A stretch of DNA of 64,000 bases from Candidatus Gastranaerophilales bacterium (GCA_944324365.1 CALUWA010000002.1:1-64000), one strand, 5' to 3'; counted from the first letter of the stretch, positions 43,748 to 53,528 are shown. The notes: generated by a model not told the origin, from the letters alone. Program-made: numbers and translations.

Positions 43748-44608
43748 TTATACAGTAACAATCTCATAATCTCTGTTGCCAAGACCTAACGCAGCCGCTG
43801 TTTCAACCGTATGAATGCCGTGTCTGGATTCCATTCTCTCAATAAGAGCAGATTTTCCCGGATCAGGTGAATTGTATACCGCATCAACACAAGCCTGATC
43901 AATTGCAACCGGATCGGTTGAAGCAAAGATTCCTATGTCTGCCATTTTAGGTTCTTCCGGGTTGTTGTCGCAGTCGCAGTCTACGGAAAGTCTGTTTGCG
44001 ACATTTATGTATACAATATTTTCTCTCCCCATGTATGCCATAACAGACTGGCATGCTTCTGCCATTGACTCTAAGAAGGCATCGTGGTTATTAGTCCAGC
44101 CGGAAGTTCCGGCCCCGTGGATTATAGATTTGCCGTGGGAAGAAGCTATTCCGATTGACATATTTTTCAATGCTCCGCCAAAACCGCCCATCGCGTGGCC
44201 TTTAAAATGTGAAAGCATTAAAATTGAACTATAATTTTTTAGATGTGCGCCGACAAAATTTTCTTTTAGGTGTTTCCCTCCGCTTACCGGAAGCGGCATA
44301 TCTCCTTCCGAATCCATAATATCACATGGTGCAATTGCGGAGAAACCGTGTTCATCAAGAACTTTTAAGTGCTGGTCGGTTGTACATCTTCTGCCGCCGT
44401 AAGCTGTGTTGCATTCTACAATTGTTCCATTAAGCAGATGAACCAAATCTTTAATCATCTCAGGCTGTAGAAAGTTATGCCCGCCAGGTTCTCCGGAGGA
44501 AAGTTTTACTGCAACTTTGTCTTTAAGTTGTACATTAAGAGTTTTATACATTTTAATAAGACTGTCTGATGAGAGGTCTTTTGTAAAATATACTATAGCT
44601 TTATCCAT
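43748..44608 (-). CDS. DUF362-domain protein
   Basis: 286 residues. DUF362 pattern: VAVKLSSGEPGGHNFLQPEMIKDLV, SHFKGHAMGGFGGALKNMSIG, and GIFASTDPVAIDQACVDAV. Function unknown; longer relatives carry a C-terminal 4Fe-4S pair, absent here. No signal peptide. Downstream by 30 bp of the membrane-protein gene at 44639. Its stop codon lies next to the border octamers of repeat copy E. Confidence 0.88.
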   Translation of the reverse strand: MDKAIVYFTKDLSSDSLIKMYKTLNVQLKDKVAVKLSSGEPGGHNFLQPEMIKDLVHLLNGTIVECNTAYGGRRCTTDQHLKVLDEHGFSAIAPCDIMDSEGDMPLPVSGGKHLKENFVGAHLKNYSSILMLSHFKGHAMGGFGGALKNMSIGIASSHGKSIIHGAGTSGWTNNHDAFLESMAEACQSVMAYMGRENIVYINVANRLSVDCDCDNNPEEPKMADIGIFASTDPVAIDQACVDAVYNSPDPGKSALIERMESRHGIHTVETAAALGLGNRDYEIVTV

Positions 44609-44638
44609 TTCCCAACCTCCATACTTCTCTCTTATATT

Positions 44639-45460
44639 TTATACTGTATTTTGATTTTTATGTTGTTTTGCTCTTCCGGTTTCAATGCCTGCTATCGTTA
44701 AGGCGACAGGTACAAATTTTGATATAATATCCCCGACAGGTGATTTATCCGCCATTAGTGTTATTGCAAGACAAACATCATCCAGATGCGGCGCAAAGTC
44801 AGTCAGCCTTATTCCTCTGTTTTGTTTTACGCCGTGAACATGTTCATTAATTTTGTTAGATACCTTGTTACCGGCAATAATTCCGATGACTAAGCTTGTG
44901 CCGCTTACGATTGTAGGACATATTACACGTAAGAATTTATTTCCGTTTACAATTTTTGATGCTTTTTGTAAAGTGAGATGTTTGGTTTCTTTTGAACTTA
45001 AATCTTCAAATTTTTTGTATAGTGCAGTAGGCCCTGCAACAAACATAAGCGGGATAGAAATATCGCCCACAAATTGGCTTACTGCTTCGCTGCATTTTGC
45101 TGGGAAGTTCTCTTTTTTATCAAAAGCTGCTCCGCCAACCAGGCCTCCTAATACTGAACCCAGACCCATGGTAAGAATTTCTTTAGCCTTGAATTTCATA
45201 ACAGTTTCGTCGGGTCTGTTTTTATCGGTAATTTTAAATATCGCCCAATCTTTAACCGGAGTTTTTGCAATTTTGGAAGGTGACAGAGAAAACCCCTGCC
45301 TTTTGGCAATCAATGCAACTGAAGTTGCTACCCCCAGAGCAGATGTAACTGCGACACCGAGATTTGTCATATTGGATTTCTTATTAGGCTGCTCTTGTTT
45401 ATATTTTCCGTGATTTATATAATTCTGTTGACTGTAATTTGTAATTGATGGTATTGTCAT
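44639..45460 (-). CDS. Unknown membrane protein (273 aa)
   Basis: Not recognised. A disordered polar N-terminus of about 35 residues is followed by several short Gly/Ala-rich hydrophobic segments (LGVAVTSALGVATSVALIA; ILTMGLGSVLGGLVGGAAF; VSGTSLVIGIIAGN; VPVALTIAGI), suggesting four membrane passes without a cleavable signal. The style resembles the proteins at 45643 and 60895. It is divergent from 45643 and may share its promoter region. Confidence 0.65.
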   Translation of the reverse strand: MTIPSITNYSQQNYINHGKYKQEQPNKKSNMTNLGVAVTSALGVATSVALIAKRQGFSLSPSKIAKTPVKDWAIFKITDKNRPDETVMKFKAKEILTMGLGSVLGGLVGGAAFDKKENFPAKCSEAVSQFVGDISIPLMFVAGPTALYKKFEDLSSKETKHLTLQKASKIVNGNKFLRVICPTIVSGTSLVIGIIAGNKVSNKINEHVHGVKQNRGIRLTDFAPHLDDVCLAITLMADKSPVGDIISKFVPVALTIAGIETGRAKQHKNQNTV

Positions 45461-45642
45461 TTTTCTAACCTTCGTCTACATTGTATCAAAAACAATAAAT
45501 ATTAAACATTGTTATTTTTGCTATTAAATTTAACAATTCTTAAATTTCATTTTGTAACAAATATTTAAGATATGTGTACTACAAGGCAAAAAAATTTTTT
45601 GAGCATTGTTATTTAAAAAGAAAAGTTTGAAAAGAGCATATT

Positions 45643-47250
45643 ATGTCAATTATTACTCCGGTTAGTGCATATAAACCATTAGCATCACATAGATTTATGA
45701 AAAGTATGGCAAGCGGCGGACTTGCGAGATTTATTATGCTGGAAGCTTTTGTGGAAGCCGGCAGGACATATCAAGCATACAGACGCGGCGGCTTTGACGA
45801 AGGCAGAGAAAGAATAACTGAAGAATTTACTGCAGCGGTATTTTGGCTTGGCGGAGTAAAGGCTTTTAATGCAATAAACGACAAAATAGGCAAATGGATT
45901 TTAGGGCTTAAAACCGCAAACTTTGATTTAGGGGAAGACAAAGCAAGAAACCCTCTCAAGAACTTCCTGCATTCCGAAATCAGTACAAAAACCGGCAAAC
46001 AGTTTACGGAAAGCCAGATTGCCAAGTTTAAATCAGCAAAACTTATTACGAGCATTTTGCTTGCAAATGCTATGATTGGCTTTGTTGTGCCGAAACTTAA
46101 TCAGAGAATTACACGCTATTACCACAGAAATGATAATGCCAAACCTCAAACAGTTCAACAAAATCAAGAGCAGATGACACAACAAACTCAACAGGTGCCG
46201 CAGACTCAGCAGTCGTCTTTGGTGTATAATCAAATGCCGGTTAATATGGACAAGTTTATAGCTGATGCAAAGACTAGAAGCAAGGATGTTTCGTTTGGAG
46301 CATCCCCGTTGTTGTCTTTGGCATTTAACCTTGAAAACAATACAACTTGGCAGCTTTTATCAACTGATATAGGAACTACATCAGGGCGTACAATTAGTGC
46401 AAGAAATAATGATGAACGCCGCGAAATTTTATTCCGAGATTTGTCGTCAATTTATTTCTATATGTTTAATATGCCAAATATCAATAACTGGCTGAACCGT
46501 ATAGAGCAAAAAGGCAGAAAAACAAGAGTTGATTCAATGAACGCCGCTTATACAAAAGATTTGATGGTCAACCTTGTAAATCAAAACTATAACGGCAAGA
46601 TTTCTGCAAAAGATTTGGCCAAAGAAATGCTTGGTGATACTTCAAAAACATTGCCGGAGGCAATCAAAGCTAAATTTAAAGACGGTTATATGAATATTGA
46701 AGATTTCAAAAAAGAAATTCCGTCATTTGTTCCGGCAGATTCTGTTGAGAAGTTTACAAAACTCGCAGAAGATATGTCAGCTCTGCAGCCGAAGGTTGCG
46801 GGCACGGCAAGGATTACGGCTGAACAGGCTGAACGTATGCTTCAGGGCGGATATTTGAATAATCCGGAATTTCTCAAGAACTTATATGAACTTGCATTTG
46901 GAAGAACTAAAAAGACAGGTGCAAACTATCTTAACCCTTACAAGTTTATTTCGTATGAGTCAGTTAAAGCTGTTGATGATGATTTGAAATACTTTGTTCA
47001 GCAGATAATAAGCAAGGCTGAAAAAGCCGGTAAAGAAATTACTCCTGAAATTCTTGAAAAGGCTTCCAAGATGAACTTTAGAATGAATGTTCTTAACTGG
47101 GGAAGCGGTTTTGCGATTTCGGCATTGTTCCTGTCGACATTGATACCGAAAATTCAATACTGGATCACGAAAAAAGTTACTGGTTCCGATGCTTTCCCTG
47201 GAACGGAAGAATACAGAAAACAGCAGGCTGCACAAAATAAGGCGGCATAG
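45643..47250 (+). CDS. Unknown membrane protein (535 aa)
   Basis: Not recognised. Hydrophobic segments lie near residues 55-75 and 130-150 (LITSILLANAMIGFVVPKL) and near the C-terminus (FAISALFLSTLIPKIQYWI), enclosing a large polar region. A Gln-rich linker (about residues 168-195) divides it. The long middle (about 210-480) is helical and charged and contains motif-like KDLAKEMLGD and EKFTKLAEDMSAL stretches. A terminator at 47281 follows. Function cannot be assigned. Confidence 0.7.
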   Translation: MSIITPVSAYKPLASHRFMKSMASGGLARFIMLEAFVEAGRTYQAYRRGGFDEGRERITEEFTAAVFWLGGVKAFNAINDKIGKWILGLKTANFDLGEDKARNPLKNFLHSEISTKTGKQFTESQIAKFKSAKLITSILLANAMIGFVVPKLNQRITRYYHRNDNAKPQTVQQNQEQMTQQTQQVPQTQQSSLVYNQMPVNMDKFIADAKTRSKDVSFGASPLLSLAFNLENNTTWQLLSTDIGTTSGRTISARNNDERREILFRDLSSIYFYMFNMPNINNWLNRIEQKGRKTRVDSMNAAYTKDLMVNLVNQNYNGKISAKDLAKEMLGDTSKTLPEAIKAKFKDGYMNIEDFKKEIPSFVPADSVEKFTKLAEDMSALQPKVAGTARITAEQAERMLQGGYLNNPEFLKNLYELAFGRTKKTGANYLNPYKFISYESVKAVDDDLKYFVQQIISKAEKAGKEITPEILEKASKMNFRMNVLNWGSGFAISALFLSTLIPKIQYWITKKVTGSDAFPGTEEYRKQQAAQNKAA

Positions 47251-47280
47251 TTTACTGTTTTAATTTTTTTCGATAACATA

Positions 47281-47317
47281 AAAACAGCCTTCGGAAATTT
47301 CCAAAGGCTGTTTTTTT
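47281..47317. terminator. Bidirectional terminator
   Basis: AAAACAGCCTT/AAGGCTGTTTT outer stem with inner palindrome GGAAATTTCC, between the 535-aa gene and rpsR. Confidence 0.85.
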
Positions 47318-47331
47318 AATGATTAAACAAA

Positions 47332-47565
47332 TTAATCAAAAACGTAGCTGATGATTGATGCCTCTCTTGCACGTTTGATAGCTTTTGCAATCATACGCTG
47401 GTGAGCTGCACAGTTACCTGTAATTCTGCGAGGAATAATTTTTCCTGCTTCTGTCAGATATCTTTTCAGTTTTGCAGCGTCTTTGTAGTCGATAGAAGTT
47501 ACTTTATCTGCACAAAGACTGCAATTTTTACGTTTTTTCTTATCTGAACTGTCTTGTCTTGCCAT
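47332..47565 (-). CDS. rpsR: 30S ribosomal protein S18
   Basis: 77 residues. Family core: [44 protein letters not shown], and the basic C-terminal helix KAIKRARE. Contains a CxxC near the N-terminus as in zinc-binding forms. Last gene of the rpsF-ssb-rpsR operon. Confidence 0.97.
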   Translation of the reverse strand: MARQDSSDKKKRKNCSLCADKVTSIDYKDAAKLKRYLTEAGKIIPRRITGNCAAHQRMIAKAIKRAREASIISYVFD

Positions 47566-47606
47566 TTTTTTATTTGCCTTTCTAGCCTTTTTATCTACTA
47601 ACTTAT

Positions 47607-47804
47607 TTATTTTGTTTTTAAAATTTCTGCTATGAAATTTCTTGGTTTTTCTTGTGCTTTTGGTTGTTGTCTTACAAACATATCAACTTGCTGATTTTTT
47701 GTTTTGAAATATTTATAAGTTGATTTGTATTGCGAATTAGCTACTTTCTGTGTCATAGCTTTGGCTCGTTGAGCATAAGCTACTGCAAATTTTGTTGATG
47801 TCAT
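47607..47804 (-). CDS. Small basic protein inserted between ssb and rpsR
   Basis: 65 residues from the ATG at 47804 (AAGGA 9 nt upstream); the in-frame TTG at 47810 is too close to that site. Basic, helical, with a Gln/Lys-rich second half. Not recognised. Its place inside a ribosomal operon suggests expression with S6, SSB and S18. Confidence 0.55.
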   Translation of the reverse strand: MTSTKFAVAYAQRAKAMTQKVANSQYKSTYKYFKTKNQQVDMFVRQQPKAQEKPRNFIAEILKTK

Positions 47805-47839
47805 ATTCAATTGTCCTTATTTATATTTCGGGGTGTATA

Positions 47840-48247
47840 TTAAAACGGAATTTCATCTTCGCCGATTAACTCATTTGAAAAATCATCCGATTCGATTTTT
47901 ACAATTTCTTCGGTTCCGAAATTTGAATTTCCGGAAGATGCAACAGGCGAGCCTTCGCCCATTCTTTCGATTGTTGCAGCTTCAATTTCAAAGATTTTTC
48001 TTTCCGAGCCGTCTTCTGCTTTTACAGAAGCAGTTTGAAGTCTGCCTTCCACAAGAACTCTGTCCCCTTTTGACAAGGAAGATACAATCTCATCAAGAGA
48101 ATTTCTTTTGACAACCACTCTCAAAAGCATTTCTTCGCGTTCTCCGATATTCAAAATAAATGCCGAAACCGCTACATTGTTTTGTGTAAAACGCTTTTCC
48201 GGTGCTCTGTATAATGTTCCTGTGACTATAGCTTTAGCTAATGACAT
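47840..48247 (-). CDS. ssb: Single-stranded DNA-binding protein
   Basis: 135 residues. OB-fold (about 1-105) with SLAKAIVTGTLYRAPEKRFT and GDRVLVEGRLQT. The acidic C-terminal tip ends DEIPF, the canonical partner-binding tail. Between rpsF (37 bp upstream) and rpsR. Confidence 0.95.
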   Translation of the reverse strand: MSLAKAIVTGTLYRAPEKRFTQNNVAVSAFILNIGEREEMLLRVVVKRNSLDEIVSSLSKGDRVLVEGRLQTASVKAEDGSERKIFEIEAATIERMGEGSPVASSGNSNFGTEEIVKIESDDFSNELIGEDEIPF

Positions 48248-48284
48248 TTTTTCCCTTTCTTGCGGAAATTCCGCTTACTTTTAA

Positions 48285-48584
48285 TTAAACAGATGCTTTT
48301 TCAGAAGCTTCCATAAACATTGTTCTTAAGATATTGTCGTTTAATCTTAATTGTCTTCTAAATTCGGCAACCTGATCTGCAGGAAGGCTCAAAATTGCAG
48401 AGAAGAAGAAGCCGTCTCTGAAATTCTGGATATCATAAGCCAATTTTTTTCTTCCGATTTTGTCAGTAGATTCAACTTTACCGCCAAAATTAACTACGTT
48501 TTCTTCAATTTTAGCGATTATTTTATCTACTTCTTCAGTATCCAAATTTGGTTTGAAGATAGTTAATAATTCATAATTTTTCAT
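48285..48584 (-). CDS. rpsF: 30S ribosomal protein S6
   Basis: 99 residues beginning MKNYELLTIFKPNLD, with GGKVESTDKIGRKKLAYDIQNFRDGFF and LRLNDNILRTMF, the S6 pattern. First gene of the S6-SSB-S18 operon; GGAGAA upstream of the ATG. Confidence 0.97.
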   Translation of the reverse strand: MKNYELLTIFKPNLDTEEVDKIIAKIEENVVNFGGKVESTDKIGRKKLAYDIQNFRDGFFFSAILSLPADQVAEFRRQLRLNDNILRTMFMEASEKASV

Positions 48585-48648
48585 TTCTTATTTTCTCCTT
48601 TTATATATTATCGGCTATAGTTCGATATTACCATGAAACAGGTTATAA

Positions 48649-49485
48649 TTACAAGATATAATCTGCAACAAAACTGTAATCGGCAGGCCCGGTGAGAAAA
48701 ATATTTTCTTTTGGATTCTCCTTAGATCCTTGCCATTCAACGAATACAGACCCGCCGAGCAGGTTCACTTTAACTTTACTTTCTGTTAAGTTATTTAAAA
48801 TACATGCAACCTGCGAAGCGCATGCGCCTGTTCCGCAGGCGAGGGTTATGCCGCATCCGCGCTCAAATACCCGCATTTCAATTTCGTTTTTTGAAATAAC
48901 TTTTACAAATTCCGTATTGGTTTTTTCCGGAAAATAAGGATGTTTTTCAATAACAGGGCCGTATTTTAAAGCCAAATCCATAGGATTTTCATCCGTAAAT
49001 ATTACGCAATGCGGATTTCCCATTGAAATCGGTGTGATATCAAAAGTTCTGTCGAGTGCTTGGAGTTTTCTTTCCCCTTTGAACGGAATTTTTTCATCTT
49101 CAAGAACAGGAATCCCCATATCCACTTGTACCAGCCCGTTATCAAGGACTTCCGGCTTAATTGTTCCGGCAAGTGTTTGAACTGAGAATTGTTTTTTGTC
49201 AACAAGACCTTTTTCGTATACGTATTTTGCAAAACAGCGCATTCCGTTTCCGCACATCTGGGCTGTGCTGCCGTCTGAATTGTAAAAATACCAGCCGATA
49301 TCTGTATCTTTTGTATCTGTTTTTGGAATTATCAGGCCGTCCGCTCCGACTCCGAAATTTCTGTTACAGATTTTTTTTGCAAATTCCGGCATTTCCATTC
49401 CGGTTTTTTCAAATTCCGCGTAGTCAACGATTACGAAATCATTTCCGCAGCCTTGCATTTTAGTAATTTTGATTGTATTTTTCAT
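48649..49485 (-). CDS. dapF: Diaminopimelate epimerase
   Basis: 278 residues. Converts LL- to meso-diaminopimelate for lysine and peptidoglycan. N-terminal GCGNDFVIVDY, first catalytic Cys in QMCGNGMRCF, second Cys in ACGTGACAS. Its start overlaps the end of ogt by 4 bp (coupled). Confidence 0.96.
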   Translation of the reverse strand: MKNTIKITKMQGCGNDFVIVDYAEFEKTGMEMPEFAKKICNRNFGVGADGLIIPKTDTKDTDIGWYFYNSDGSTAQMCGNGMRCFAKYVYEKGLVDKKQFSVQTLAGTIKPEVLDNGLVQVDMGIPVLEDEKIPFKGERKLQALDRTFDITPISMGNPHCVIFTDENPMDLALKYGPVIEKHPYFPEKTNTEFVKVISKNEIEMRVFERGCGITLACGTGACASQVACILNNLTESKVKVNLLGGSVFVEWQGSKENPKENIFLTGPADYSFVADYIL

Positions 49486-49946
49486 AAATTATTTTTCTCC
49501 AGTTCAAGTAATTCTTTTTTTAAATCCAAACCCCCGGCATATCCCGTGAGATTCCCGTTTGAACCTATAACACGGTGGCACGGAACGATAATTGCAATCG
49601 GGTTTTTGTTGTTTGCCATCCCGACAGCCCGTGAAGCTTTTGGATTTCCTGCCATCTCTGCAAGTTGTTTATATGAAATTGTTTGGCCGTATGGAATTTT
49701 CCTGAGGTTATTCCATACAAGCTTTTGAAACTCTGTTCCCTGAGGGGCCAGTTTGATATCAAAATCTTGTCTGTTCCCGTCAAAATATTCTTCAAGTTCT
49801 TTTATAGTATTTTGAATAATCGAAGTTTTTTGGTATTCTGCTCCGTCGGGTTCTATTTTGCCAAATTTCAACTCCAAAACAGAGGTTTCATCCGCTGTAA
49901 TTGTGAAAATATGGTTTTTGATTTTTTGGTGCCAAAAGTATTTCAT
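49482..49946 (-). CDS. ogt: Methylated-DNA-protein cysteine methyltransferase
   Basis: 154 residues. Suicide repair of O6-methylguanine: active-site IIVPCHRVIGSNG (Cys about residue 122), IPYGQTISYKQLAEMAGNPKASRAVGMANNKNP just before it, and GYAGGLDLKKELLELE at the end. Upstream of and overlapping dapF. Confidence 0.95.
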   Translation of the reverse strand: MKYFWHQKIKNHIFTITADETSVLELKFGKIEPDGAEYQKTSIIQNTIKELEEYFDGNRQDFDIKLAPQGTEFQKLVWNNLRKIPYGQTISYKQLAEMAGNPKASRAVGMANNKNPIAIIVPCHRVIGSNGNLTGYAGGLDLKKELLELEKNNL

Positions 49947-50074
49947 AGCCTTATCATAGCATAAATAGAGTTTGATTGATAGAATTTAGATGTATCGGCT
50001 TGAAAAATTGCATGTAAATTATGTTTAGTATATAATTTGGTCATAGTGAGATAACAGATAAGGATTAAAAGATT

Positions 50075-52672
50075 ATGCTAGGCGGAAATGAGATTAGAGA
50101 TTTATATTTAAACTATTTTAAAGAAAAACATCAGCACACAATTGTGGAAAGTTCAAGTCTTGTGCCTGATAATCCGACGGTACTTTTGACAACGGCGGGT
50201 ATGCTTCAGTTTTTACCAATATTTTTAGGTATTCAAAAATCACCTTATGAGCCCGCCCGTGCAACTTCCTGCCAAAAATGTGCCAGAGCCGGCGGCAAAG
50301 ATTCTGATATTGAAAATGTCGGAAGAACTCCGCGCCATCATACTTTCTTTGAAATGCTCGGCAATTTTTCGTTTGGAGATTACTATAAAAAAGAAGTTAT
50401 TCCTTGGGCATGGGAGTTTGTAACAGAAGTTTTAAAACTCGATAAATCAAGATTATGGATAACAATTTACGAAACGGACGATGAAGCTTTTGATATTTGG
50501 AGAAGTGTCGGCGTTCCGGCAGAAAGAATTATCAGAAAAGGAAAGAAAGATAATTTCTGGGGGCCTCCTGGAGCATCCGGTTCTTGCGGGCCTTGTTCGG
50601 AAATTCACTATGATTTAGGCGAACAGTATAAATGTGATGACCCGCGCGGGTGCGGTATTGCAACTTGCGAATGCGACAGATGGGTTGAGATTTGGAACCT
50701 TGTATTTACCGAACTTTATCAGGACGAAGAGGGCAACCAGTCGCCGCTTGAAAAGAAAAACGTTGATACCGGAATGGGACTTGAACGTATTGCTATGGTT
50801 TGTCAGGGTGTTGCTTCAACATTTGAAACCGATTTATTAAAGCCGATATTGGACAAGGTTTCCGAAATGTCCGGTGTTCCTTATAAAAAATCCGAAAAAA
50901 CAGATATCTCATTGAGAATAATTACAGACCACGCAAGATGCGTAACATTCTTGATTTCAGACGGTGTAATTCCGGGAAATGAAGGAAGAAGTTACGTTCT
51001 TAGAATGATTTTGCGCCGTGCATTGCGTCACGGCAAGATATTGGGAATGGATTTGCCGTTTCTTTATAAGCTTGTTGATGTTGTTATAGAAAATTACGGA
51101 AAAGCTTATCCGGATTTGGTTAAAAACAGAGAAAAAATTATTGATACAATCAAGAAAGAAGAAGAAAGATTTGCAAAAACTCTTGACCGCGGATATAAGC
51201 TTCTTGACGAATTTATAACAAACAAAAAAGATATTGACGGCGAAAGTGCTTTCAAATTATACGATACTTTCGGCTTCCCGCTTGAACTTTCAAAAGAAAT
51301 CGCTGCAGAAAACGGCTTGAATATTGATGAAGAAGGTTTTAAACGCGCAATGCAGGAGCAGAAAGATCGCGCAAAAGCCGCAACTGCAAAAATCAGTGTT
51401 ACCGGCGATATGAAATACGCAAAAGTTGAAGAACAAGTAGGCTCAACTGATTTTATCGGATATGAAGAAAACGAATGTGATGCCAAAATTCTTGCAGCTA
51501 TTGAAGGCGACGGTTATACGGACATAGTTCTTGACAGGACACCTTTCTATGCGGAATGCGGCGGACAAATCGGTGACAGCGGTATTATTGAAAACAGTAA
51601 TATGAAAGCTGAAGTCCTGACTACATTCAAAGTTAACAAACTGTTTGTACACCGTTCAAAATTGATTAACGGAGAAATAACAATCGGCGAAACTGTTCAG
51701 GCTATGATTGATATTCCGAAAAGAGAAGAAATCAGACTTCATCACACATCGGCTCACCTTTTACAGGCAGCTTTGATAAAAGTTTTGGGCGATGAAGTTA
51801 AGCAGGCAGGTTCTCAGGTTGAAGAAAACCGTATGAGATTTGACTTTACTTTCTCCCGTGCAATGACGCCGGAAGAGCTCTTTAAAGTCGAAGAAATTAT
51901 GAACAACTGGGTTGCGGATGCTCTTCCTGTGATTACTGATATAATGGATATTGAGCAGGCAAAACTTACCGGAGCAACTGCATTATTCGGTGAAAAATAC
52001 GACGATATAGTAAGAGTTGTTTCTATCGGCAAAAATCCTTGTATATCAAAAGAGTTCTGTGCCGGTACTCACGCCAGAAATACCAAAGATCTTCGTCTTG
52101 TAAAAATTGTTACGGAAGGTGCAATTGCTGCCGGTACAAGACGTATAGAACTTGCAGTAAGTAAAGCCGCATTTGAATTTATGAATGCAAAAGTTAAAGA
52201 AATGGATAAACTTTCTCTAATGTTTAAAACACATTACGACGAAGTATATGAGCGTGTGGAAAAGCTTTCTGCTGAAAACAAAGAACTTCAAAAAGAAATT
52301 GAAAAATTGCAGGAAGAAAACACACGTGCAAAATTTGCAACCTTCATTTCAAAAGCTCAGGATATCGAAGGCGGAAAGCTGTTTATAACGAAGGTAACAG
52401 AAATTAAACCGCTTGCTCTGAAAGTTGGTATGGAATTTTTATCACAAAAACTCGGGGAAAGTATAATTGTACTTGCCTCAGATAAGACAGTAGCAGTGAA
52501 AGTTTCCGATAGTTTTGTGAAAAAAGGTGTAAATGCCGGAAAAATTGTCGGGGAAATTTCAAGAGCAACCGGAGCAAACGGCGGCGGGCGCCCGAACTTT
52601 GCCCAGGGCGGGATAAAAGATGCCTCAAAATTGGATGAAATTTTACCGAAAATTGAAGCAGAATTGAAATAA
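50075..52672 (+). CDS. alaS: Alanine-tRNA ligase
   Basis: 865 residues, the normal length. Catalytic domain starts NEIRDLYLNYFKEKHQHTIVESSSLVP. The editing domain has HHTSAHLLQAAL and CAGTHARNT zinc/editing motifs (about residues 556 and 660). The C-Ala domain ends GGGRPNFAQGGIKD. An extra Cys cluster (KCDDPRGCGIATCEC, about 188-202) in the catalytic domain could bind metal. No tRNA-like leader is seen. Terminator at 52676. Confidence 0.97.
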   Translation: MLGGNEIRDLYLNYFKEKHQHTIVESSSLVPDNPTVLLTTAGMLQFLPIFLGIQKSPYEPARATSCQKCARAGGKDSDIENVGRTPRHHTFFEMLGNFSFGDYYKKEVIPWAWEFVTEVLKLDKSRLWITIYETDDEAFDIWRSVGVPAERIIRKGKKDNFWGPPGASGSCGPCSEIHYDLGEQYKCDDPRGCGIATCECDRWVEIWNLVFTELYQDEEGNQSPLEKKNVDTGMGLERIAMVCQGVASTFETDLLKPILDKVSEMSGVPYKKSEKTDISLRIITDHARCVTFLISDGVIPGNEGRSYVLRMILRRALRHGKILGMDLPFLYKLVDVVIENYGKAYPDLVKNREKIIDTIKKEEERFAKTLDRGYKLLDEFITNKKDIDGESAFKLYDTFGFPLELSKEIAAENGLNIDEEGFKRAMQEQKDRAKAATAKISVTGDMKYAKVEEQVGSTDFIGYEENECDAKILAAIEGDGYTDIVLDRTPFYAECGGQIGDSGIIENSNMKAEVLTTFKVNKLFVHRSKLINGEITIGETVQAMIDIPKREEIRLHHTSAHLLQAALIKVLGDEVKQAGSQVEENRMRFDFTFSRAMTPEELFKVEEIMNNWVADALPVITDIMDIEQAKLTGATALFGEKYDDIVRVVSIGKNPCISKEFCAGTHARNTKDLRLVKIVTEGAIAAGTRRIELAVSKAAFEFMNAKVKEMDKLSLMFKTHYDEVYERVEKLSAENKELQKEIEKLQEENTRAKFATFISKAQDIEGGKLFITKVTEIKPLALKVGMEFLSQKLGESIIVLASDKTVAVKVSDSFVKKGVNAGKIVGEISRATGANGGGRPNFAQGGIKDASKLDEILPKIEAELK

Positions 52673-52675
52673 ACT

Positions 52676-52702
52676 AAAAGCCGGAGTTTATCCGGCTTTT
52701 TT
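52676..52702. terminator. Bidirectional terminator
   Basis: AAAAGCCGGA/TCCGGCTTTT, loop GTTTA, between alaS and the convergent prepilin gene. Confidence 0.88.
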
Positions 52703-53408
52703 ATAATTTGTAAGGATAGTCATCTTTAAATTCCCAATTATCCATTTGCAATAAATAAGAACAATATCTTGCATTTGATTTGCATCTGTTTAATGCGGTT
52801 TGTCGATTTCTGTCTGTTGCATTATCTCTGCCCCCATATGTTATAAAGGCTATATTATTAGTCCCGTCAGTCCAATTTGCTGCATCCGGGTTGCAGAGTA
52901 AAAATGTAAATCTATCTCTTCCGGCAACATTTGGTAATCTGTCACCATTGGTATCAAAAGTTATATCTATACAATCACCCTGAACTAATGAAAAGTTTGT
53001 CCCATCATTTAAGTACACAATAAATGCTCCCAATTGTTGATCGGTTGGCAATGAACTCATTACATCATTGGTAGAGCCTGCTTTGAGATATTTCATATAA
53101 TCTTTAAGATATGTATTAAAAAATTGCTCAGGCGCTTTTCCACGGGCTTCTTCTTCTTCATTTGTGCATATTGCGTTATTTCCGCTTGAACATCGAAACT
53201 GTGTCCATTCTGAAGCTTTTCCGTTAACCAGTTCAGATTGCATAATTGCCTGCTGGAATGTTGAAACAAATTTTTTCAATCTTGCAGATGTTTCAATTTT
53301 TTTTGTTTCGGCTAACAGCATTGGTAATGTTAGGGCTGCGATGACACCTATTATTCCTAGTGTAATCAGAACTTCTGCTAGTGTAAATCCGCGTTCTTTT
53401 ATATTCAT
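52701..53408 (-). CDS. Type IV prepilin-like protein (second copy)
   Basis: 235 residues from the ATG at 53408, which has GGAG 7 nt upstream; the frame runs on to 53477 through a palindrome without a ribosome site. Leader MNIKERG, then FTLAEVLITLGIIGVIAALTLPMLL. The globular part has paired Cys (FRCSSGNNAICTNEEE; GDCIDITF; RCKSNARYC) and ends LLQMDNWEFKDDYPYKL, a Trp/Tyr-rich C-terminus shared by many pilin-like proteins of this type. Divergent from the small HTH gene at 53529. Confidence 0.88.
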   Translation of the reverse strand: MNIKERGFTLAEVLITLGIIGVIAALTLPMLLAETKKIETSARLKKFVSTFQQAIMQSELVNGKASEWTQFRCSSGNNAICTNEEEEARGKAPEQFFNTYLKDYMKYLKAGSTNDVMSSLPTDQQLGAFIVYLNDGTNFSLVQGDCIDITFDTNGDRLPNVAGRDRFTFLLCNPDAANWTDGTNNIAFITYGGRDNATDRNRQTALNRCKSNARYCSYLLQMDNWEFKDDYPYKL

Positions 53409-53431
53409 ACAATCACTCCGCTTAATATTAT

Positions 53432-53467
53432 ATAACATTATAGTTATATATATAACTATAATGTTAT
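53432..53467. promoter_or_regulatory. Perfect 36-bp palindrome upstream of the prepilin gene
   Basis: Every base from 53432 to 53449 pairs with its partner up to 53467, with no loop; the core includes ATAGTTATATATATAACTAT. It lies 24 nt upstream of the prepilin ATG and 60 nt from the divergent HTH gene, so it is a candidate operator for both. Confidence 0.75.
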
Positions 53468-53515
53468 TATAACTCAATTTTACAAATTTTCAAGTGTTTT
53501 CTTTTAAATAAAAGC

Positions 53516-53521
53516 TATAAT
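53516..53521 (+). promoter_or_regulatory. -10 box giving a probable leaderless transcript
   Basis: TATAAT ends 7 nt before the ATG at 53529, and no ribosome binding site is present. Confidence 0.55.
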
Positions 53522-53528
53522 TACTATT

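Noticed and set aside
53409..53477. N-terminal extension of the second prepilin
   Set aside because: It runs through the 36-bp palindrome, lacks a ribosome site and would spoil the short prepilin leader.
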